A stretch of 18,292 nucleotides of DNA. Source: JBEVNR01 sp040507985. Lineage in GTDB: Bacteria; Pseudomonadota; Alphaproteobacteria; Rickettsiales; UBA6187. A program made the translations under genes and the position numbers. The stretch lies in assembly GCA_040507985.1 (NCBI GenBank), contig JBEVNR010000021.1, forward strand, positions 1-18,292, in the 5' to 3' direction. The notes beneath the pieces were generated by a model. That model was not told the DNA's origin, searched no databases, and saw nothing but the letters and a program-made list of their open reading frames with translations. Numbering within the stretch: position 1 is the first letter of the stretch; the number at the start of each line of letters is the position of its first letter. This document shows, piece after piece, positions 14,091 through 18,292 of the stretch.

Positions 14091-14234
14091 ATGGAACCGA
14101 CCGACCCTAACGGCCTGGCCTTGAAGTCTTTATGGCCGCATGTCGCCGCACGCATTCACCCAATCGGCCGGCGCGTCGTTAATGCACGTGTGCCCGCCTC
14201 CCCGCTCGAGCGAAACGTGTCCAAACTCACATGA
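14091..14234 (+). CDS. Possible 47-residue small protein after mnhD
   Basis: The ATG at 14091 has GTGAGG about 5 nt upstream, better than many annotated starts here, and is open for 47 codons to TGA. The product begins MEPTDPNGLALKSLWP and is basic and non-hydrophobic. I recognise no family. It lies 37 nt after mnhD and its last 8 nt overlap the end of rnd on the other strand. A small hairpin, CCGG-AAAT-CCGG (14070-14081), sits just before the ribosome site. The support is only the ribosome site and position, so it may be spurious. Confidence 0.25.
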   Translation: MEPTDPNGLALKSLWPHVAARIHPIGRRVVNARVPASPLERNVSKLT

Positions 14235-15381
14235 CCGTCGTGCGTCCGCTCGAAATCGCCAACCCCAATTTGGTTTCGCACAAGGCGCGGGCCTGCTTGC
14301 CGAAAATGTCGTTGCGCCAGCCCATTTCAAAAGGGCAAGATTCGGCGGGATTTTCGAGCAACGCCGCCAGCTCCGCTTTTTTTGCGATGAATCCGGCGGA
14401 AATTCCCGTCTCTTCGGATACGCGGCGCAGCAATATGTCGAGCAGCGCGATGGCGTCCGCATTCGGCTTGAATCGGCGTTGTTTGGGCGACAAAGGAAAA
14501 GAGACGTCCGCCGGCGCCAGGCACGCCAACTCTTTTTGGCTTTCGGGATCAAGGTCGGCGCCCGTCCGGTTTTCGGCGTCGATCAACGCGTCCAATCCGA
14601 AATCTTCCGCCCCGGCGCACAGCGTCGTTAAAAACGCGTCGCTTGCAACCGCGTTTCGTCCGACGTTCATGCGTCGCGCCCTGTCCTCCCGCCAGCGCAT
14701 GGCGGCGGTGAGGCGGCACAGATATTCCGCGTCGCCCATCGACTCGCGCGACAATTCGATTTTCTTAAAACATTGTTCGCCCGAAAATTGCCGCAATAAT
14801 TCGTCCTTCGCCGCGTGCGCCTCTTCCTCCATCCATCCCAATCGATTTTTTTCGGATAGGACGGCGCGTTGCGCGCGGTAAATCTCGCACACGTACCGCA
14901 CGTCGTTCATGGCGTATTCAGCTTGGCGCGGCGAGAGCGGACGCTTGCGCCAGTCGCTAAACTGCATGCCTTTACTCAGTTTTTTGCCGCAGGTTTTTTC
15001 AACCAGATAGGCATAGCCGACGTAATCGCTTTCGCCGCACAGCAACGCCGCGATTTGCGTGTCCCACATGTTATTGACGCGAATGGTCGGCGCGTAATAA
15101 TAGAGGCTCTCTACGTCCTGTCGCAAGGCGTGGCCGATTTTCGTCACGTTCGGATCGGCCAGCAACTCCAGAAACGGCGCGACGGACAGCTTTCCGCCGT
15201 AAATATCGACCAACGCCGCGTCGCCCGATTCCGACATAAGCTGAATGACGCATAAATCGGGATAATACGTGTCGCCGAGCCGCATAAATTCCGTATCCCA
15301 CGCCACGGGGGCGCCGGACTTGGCCGCGCGGGCGCAATAGTCGGCGAAAGCGCTTTGCTCGCGTATGTAGGTATATTTCAT
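14227..15381 (-). CDS. rnd: Ribonuclease D
   Basis: RNase D is a 3'-5' exoribonuclease that trims tRNA precursors. The 384-residue protein has a DEDDy exonuclease domain: D29 and E31 in AWDTEFMRLGD, D89 in GHALRQDVESLYYY, Y156 and D160 in YAMNDVRY. LVEKTCGKKLSKGMQFSDWR (127-146) is also characteristic. An HRDC-like helical region follows (about 212-290) and a further C-terminal region extends to 384. The frame is open to 15558, but the ATG at 15381 starts the family sequence and overlaps the GT2 stop as ATGA. It is the last gene of a four-gene operon otherwise made of envelope functions. Confidence 0.94.
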   Translation of the reverse strand: MKYTYIREQSAFADYCARAAKSGAPVAWDTEFMRLGDTYYPDLCVIQLMSESGDAALVDIYGGKLSVAPFLELLADPNVTKIGHALRQDVESLYYYAPTIRVNNMWDTQIAALLCGESDYVGYAYLVEKTCGKKLSKGMQFSDWRKRPLSPRQAEYAMNDVRYVCEIYRAQRAVLSEKNRLGWMEEEAHAAKDELLRQFSGEQCFKKIELSRESMGDAEYLCRLTAAMRWREDRARRMNVGRNAVASDAFLTTLCAGAEDFGLDALIDAENRTGADLDPESQKELACLAPADVSFPLSPKQRRFKPNADAIALLDILLRRVSEETGISAGFIAKKAELAALLENPAESCPFEMGWRNDIFGKQARALCETKLGLAISSGRTTVM

Positions 15382-16235
15382 GAATCGCCGCCGTGCCGTT
15401 GCTTTTTTTGCAATTCGCGCACCTTTGCCCATCTTAGCGTGCGGGCGAAGGCGTATAGCAGGCTTTCCGCCACGCCGTCGACGCCCATAAACATATAACG
15501 GCGCAAAAAATAGGCTTTCAGGAACGCCGTAAACGGCTCCAACGCCAGACGCACGCACACGAAGCGCGTTTTTTTTCGCCTGACGATGTCTTCTGCCTGC
15601 ATGGTGGAATAAGAATTTATTTTTTCAACGGCATGGAAATACGATCGAAAAGAGCGGTGATGTACCTTGCCGCGCAATTTTCCGATCACGGGAGAGGGCG
15701 CGTCGAAGGCGACGGAATCATGCACCGGGCTATTTTTAAATCCGCCTTTTTCCGCCCGATAGAGCCGGACCGGAGAATTGGAGGGGGCCAGAAAGCTGGG
15801 CGCGTTTTCGCCCGGGCGCAAGGTGACAACGGACAGGCGAAAACCGTCGAACGGCGGACGCATGGCGTAGCGCTCGAACAGGTCAATCGTTTCGTCGCGT
15901 AGCGGCGGGGACACGCTTTCGTCGGCGTCAAGGTTCAATATCCACGGAAAGTTGCACAGACTTTCGGCGTAGCATTTTTGTGGGCCGTATCCCTCCCATG
16001 CGTGGGTGATCGTCTTTGCGCCCATCCGCGCGGCAACGTCGGCGGTATCGTCGGCGCTTGCCGGATCGACGACGACGATCATCTCGCCAACCCATCCCTT
16101 CACGCTCTCTAAGGTAAAGGGAAGACGGTCCGCTTCGTTTTTGGCGATGACGAAGCACGAAATAGGCAGGCGAAATGTTTTTTCGGCGGCGCCTTTAGCG
16201 GCGGCGCCTTCCATGCAGGCGCTAAGCTCGCCCAT
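15378..16235 (-). CDS. Family 2 glycosyltransferase, LPS-core (WaaE/KdtX-like)
   Basis: The 285-residue GT-A enzyme shows CFVIAKNEADRLPFTLESV (27-45), VVDPASADDTADVA (55-68), AWEGYGPQKCYAE (79-91) and the metal-binding NLDADE (101-106). SPVHDSV and the Arg/Lys-rich C-terminal part, with an amphipathic segment before it, resemble the WaaE/KdtX group, which adds a sugar to the inner LPS core. The precise substrate cannot be read from the sequence. GGAGG sits 6 nt before the ATG at 16235, a strong ribosome site. An alternative Met is at residue 8. It overlaps the GT4 gene by 14 nt and the rnd start by 4 nt. Confidence 0.9.
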   Translation of the reverse strand: MGELSACMEGAAAKGAAEKTFRLPISCFVIAKNEADRLPFTLESVKGWVGEMIVVVDPASADDTADVAARMGAKTITHAWEGYGPQKCYAESLCNFPWILNLDADESVSPPLRDETIDLFERYAMRPPFDGFRLSVVTLRPGENAPSFLAPSNSPVRLYRAEKGGFKNSPVHDSVAFDAPSPVIGKLRGKVHHRSFRSYFHAVEKINSYSTMQAEDIVRRKKTRFVCVRLALEPFTAFLKAYFLRRYMFMGVDGVAESLLYAFARTLRWAKVRELQKKQRHGGDS

Positions 16236-17382
16236 ACCGCGCCTCCGCCACCGAGGCGTACACCGCTAGCGTGGCCGACGTCATGCGATCGACGGTGAAA
16301 TATTCCCGCACCGTTTTGGCGGCCTCCTCGCCCATGCGGCGCCGCACCTCCGCCGGGGCGAACATCAATTCCTGCAACCCTTCCGCCAAGGCTTGCGCGT
16401 TGTTTGGGGGAACCAATTTGCCCGTTTCGCCGTGCACCACCGTGTCGAGCGCTCCGCCGTGGCCGGAGGCCAGCGCCGGCTTCCCCAGCGCCTGCGCTTC
16501 GATCAGCGTGCGTCCAAACGCTTCCGGTTTTATGGAACAATTGACGATAAGGTCGGCGGCCTTGTAAAACGTGGCGACGTCTTGCGTGTGGTCTATCCAA
16601 CGAATGCGGTCCTCCACTCCCAGGCGCCACGCCAGCGAGCGCAGGCGCTTCATATAGTCCGGATGCTTGTCTGCGTCGCCCAGCACGATGGCCACCCAAC
16701 CGGATTTCTGCGTCATCAGCGACAAGGCATGCAGAAAAACGTGATGCCCCTTCCATTCCGACACCCTGCCCGGCAACAAAATAACGAATTGCCCTTCTTG
16801 TATTGACCAGCGATATTTGAGGTCCTTGACGGCCTGTTCGTCGTCCGGTCCGGCGGAGAATTGCGCCATGTCGACGCCGCGCGGAATGAGCACGACCCGA
16901 TTTTGCGGGGTGTTGGGATAGACGTCGAGCACGTGGCGGCGCATGTAGCGCGAGGCGACGATCACGCGCTCGCCGCGCGTCATCACTGAATTATACAATC
17001 TTTTGGCGAATCCCTTATGGCCGTAGGCGCCGTGGAACGTCGAGACGAGGGGGACGTTAAGCGAACTAGCCGCGAAATATCCGCTCCATCCCGGCGCGCG
17101 GGAACGAATATGCACGATGGGATGCGACACGCTTGCGATCGCTTGCTTTATCGGGGCAACGTTACGATACATGGAGAGCGGGGAGCGGCTATCGACAGGC
17201 AAGGTGACGTGACGCGACCCTTCTTTTTCGATGCGTTCGGCGATCGGTCCGCCGGCGGAAACGACGACCGATTCCCTTCCGTCCGCCACTAACGCCCGGG
17301 CGACTTCTGCCGCGCCGCGTTCCACCCCGCCGGAGACGAGCGAGGGTAAAATTTGCACCACTCCGTAAGAGACGCCCGTCAT
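16222..17382 (-). CDS. Family 4 glycosyltransferase
   Basis: The 386-residue GT-B enzyme has the N-terminal acceptor domain motif LPSLVSGGVERGAAEVA (12-28). The C-terminal nucleotide-sugar domain has LIPRGVD (165-171), LLPGRVSEWKGHHVFLHAL (202-220) and the EX7E pair E287/E295 in KPEAFGRTLIEAQALGKP. HGGALDTV and GETGKLVPP follow. The family includes many LPS-core and capsule glycosyltransferases; the sugar is not predictable. It starts within the stop of the DUF3576 gene (ATGA) and overlaps the GT2 gene by 14 nt, so the two glycosyltransferases probably work on the same surface polysaccharide. Confidence 0.93.
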   Translation of the reverse strand: MTGVSYGVVQILPSLVSGGVERGAAEVARALVADGRESVVVSAGGPIAERIEKEGSRHVTLPVDSRSPLSMYRNVAPIKQAIASVSHPIVHIRSRAPGWSGYFAASSLNVPLVSTFHGAYGHKGFAKRLYNSVMTRGERVIVASRYMRRHVLDVYPNTPQNRVVLIPRGVDMAQFSAGPDDEQAVKDLKYRWSIQEGQFVILLPGRVSEWKGHHVFLHALSLMTQKSGWVAIVLGDADKHPDYMKRLRSLAWRLGVEDRIRWIDHTQDVATFYKAADLIVNCSIKPEAFGRTLIEAQALGKPALASGHGGALDTVVHGETGKLVPPNNAQALAEGLQELMFAPAEVRRRMGEEAAKTVREYFTVDRMTSATLAVYASVAEARYGRA

Positions 17383-17927
17383 GACGACGGCATGTCCGCG
17401 ACGCGCAATTCCTTCGCGCGCGCGAGAATTTTATCTTCGACGGCGAGATTGGCTTTGGGCGCCGGCGCGGCGTCAAACCAGCTACCGCGTTTTTTGTCGT
17501 AGATTTGACGGAACAAGCGCACGGTCACGTTATTCGATCGCAATTCCTTTCCTAAGATGACGGCGTTAATTTTAAACCGTTCGTTAGGCTCTTGCGGATC
17601 TTGATACCAGTCGGTAATGACGGCGCCGCCGAACGGATCGGCGGACACGAGCGGCATAAACCCAACCGTGTCGAGCGTGGCGCGCCACAGATAACTATTG
17701 ACGCCGATGCCGCTGACTCCGCCGCCGTCGCCGGCGCCCGGGCTTTTTCTTTTGCCGAAAATGACCAATCCTTCGTCGCCGCTGAGCTTGCCGATGCGTT
17801 GGCGGCGGCGGTCTTGCAAATCTTTCGGCGCGGGGGCGGCGTCCTGATCGGGACCGGCGCAATTGGCCAGCAGTAACGCGCATAGCGATAGCGCCGACGC
17901 GCGGCGGAAAAAGAAAGTTAACGGCAT
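17379..17927 (-). CDS. DUF3576 lipoprotein
   Basis: The 182-residue protein has a lipoprotein signal peptide (MPLTFFFRRASALSLCALLL) with lipobox LANC, Cys23. A low-complexity linker with Ala/Pro and basic residues follows, and a GDGGG stretch precedes the DUF3576 domain: GVNSYLWRATLDTVGFMPL (75-93), SADPFGGAVITDWYQDP (95-111) and ERFKINAVIL (116-125). The family is typical of alphaproteobacteria and its role is unknown, probably in the cell envelope. Its context here, as first gene of a unit with two glycosyltransferases, supports an envelope role. The Shine-Dalgarno is weak, but the promoter upstream is good. Confidence 0.93.
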   Translation of the reverse strand: MPLTFFFRRASALSLCALLLANCAGPDQDAAPAPKDLQDRRRQRIGKLSGDEGLVIFGKRKSPGAGDGGGVSGIGVNSYLWRATLDTVGFMPLVSADPFGGAVITDWYQDPQEPNERFKINAVILGKELRSNNVTVRLFRQIYDKKRGSWFDAAPAPKANLAVEDKILARAKELRVADMPSS

Positions 17928-17974
17928 ACTTACAAATAACGGTAAAATTTGGTCTCACGGACGTAACGAAGGTA

Positions 17975-18003
17975 GCTATACCCTAAATGGCGGCGGCGGT
18001 CAA
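17975..18003 (-). promoter_or_regulatory. Sigma70-type promoter of the DUF3576-GT4-GT2-rnd operon
   Basis: On the minus strand TTGACC (complement of 17998-18003), a 17-nt spacer and TATAGC (complement of 17975-17980). The predicted start near 17968 gives a leader of about 40 nt to the ATG at 17927. Confidence 0.6.
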
Positions 18004-18162
18004 GAGAGCGGCCGACAGGATCGGACAAAGAGATTGATTGTTAATTGCATAAGCCTATCTTCGGCGGCTGCCTGCGTCGCTTAAGTCCGTTTTCATATAC
18101 TCAACGATATTATGTACGCTACGGTTATATAGCATTCTCCATTTTGATATTTATAAATTATT

Positions 18163-18190
18163 GGCTCTAGACTAGCGCCATGACTAGCGC
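18163..18190. repeat. Short tandem repeat and possible IS1595 element end
   Basis: GACTAGCGCCAT (18170-18181) is followed directly by GACTAGCGC (18182-18190). The second copy contains the transposase stop codon. GGCTCTAG (18163) may be the outer end of the element, since IS1595-family ends often begin with GG. The other end lies outside the window, so this is unproven. Confidence 0.35.
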
Positions 18191-18292
18191 TTGGTATATT
18201 TCTTGTATTTTTCCAAAACTATTGAGACGAGTTCATTGTCGGAATAATTGAACCTAAACTCGCATTCTTTGAGATGCAAGTAAAAAGTATGG
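18184..18292 (-). CDS. IS1595-family (IS1016-like) transposase, C-terminal end, runs off the window
   Basis: Only the last 35 codons are in the window, ending with TAG (complement of 18184-18186). They read HTFYLHLKECEFRFNYSDNE and then LVSIVLEKYKKYTKR. The YLHLKECEFRFNYS segment is the near-terminal signature of IS1016-type transposases of the IS1595 family, where it follows the catalytic DDE domain. No frameshift is seen in this part, so the rest may be intact. It lies 180 nt upstream of the DUF3576 operon promoter and on the same strand. Confidence 0.7.
   Translation of the reverse strand, partial: HTFYLHLKECEFRFNYSDNELVSIVLEKYKKYTKR

Noticed and set aside
16109..16756. Open 215-codon minus-strand frame
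   Set aside because: It is an out-of-frame reading of the GT4 gene, Gly/Arg-rich with no motif.
17863..18084. 73-codon plus-strand frame
   Set aside because: It starts inside the DUF3576 gene antisense, covers that operon's promoter and has no motif.
1..18292. CRISPR array or other tandem spacer-repeat structure
   Set aside because: No regularly spaced repeats were seen; only the 12-bp tandem copy at 18170-18190 and the dispersed inverted repeats listed.

Overview
The window reads as chromosomal DNA of an alphaproteobacterium. The clues are a DUF3576 lipoprotein, a twin-transmembrane protein next to etfB, a FliX-like protein, a SufT/A-type carrier pair and a DUF4040-mnhB-mnhC-mnhD cluster. 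I cannot place it more precisely. It has moderate GC content, many 4-20 nt gene overlaps and scattered insertion-sequence remnants.

Positions 1-2950 are a more AT-rich, partly decayed stretch. They hold the C-terminal remnant of a DUF3800 protein, a small exported or lipoprotein gene downstream of tRNA-Ala(TGC), an 86-bp element with terminal inverted repeats, an IS4-type element deleted internally but keeping perfect ends, and an unrecognised membrane protein.

Positions 3000-5900 (minus strand) are an electron-transfer operon: twin-TM protein, etfB, an exported protein with two tandem CX8C domains, and etfA. The last three genes overlap. An exported protein between two cytoplasmic ETF subunits is the most unusual gene arrangement here. 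Positions 6060-8943 (plus strand) carry a lone prepilin-like protein with a good sigma70-type promoter, a FliX-like protein, ruvA, sufT and an A-type Fe-S carrier. Positions 8940-10651 (minus strand) carry rlmB and a class I fructose-bisphosphate aldolase.

Positions 10652-11230 have no protein gene but are rich in structure: a ~160-bp inverted-repeat (MITE-like) element, a one-ended relative of the 1341-1426 element, and two adjacent bulged stem-loops, followed by a promoter. That promoter appears to drive a four-gene partial Mrp/Mbh-type cation/proton antiporter cluster (11231-14053). It lacks the E, F and G subunits and the large N-terminal part of subunit A.

Positions 14227-17927 (minus strand) are a tightly overlapping operon: DUF3576 lipoprotein, GT4 glycosyltransferase, GT2 glycosyltransferase (LPS-core type) and RNase D, with a TTGACC-N17-TATAGC promoter. 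The right edge holds the C-terminus of an IS1595 (IS1016-like) transposase running off the window.
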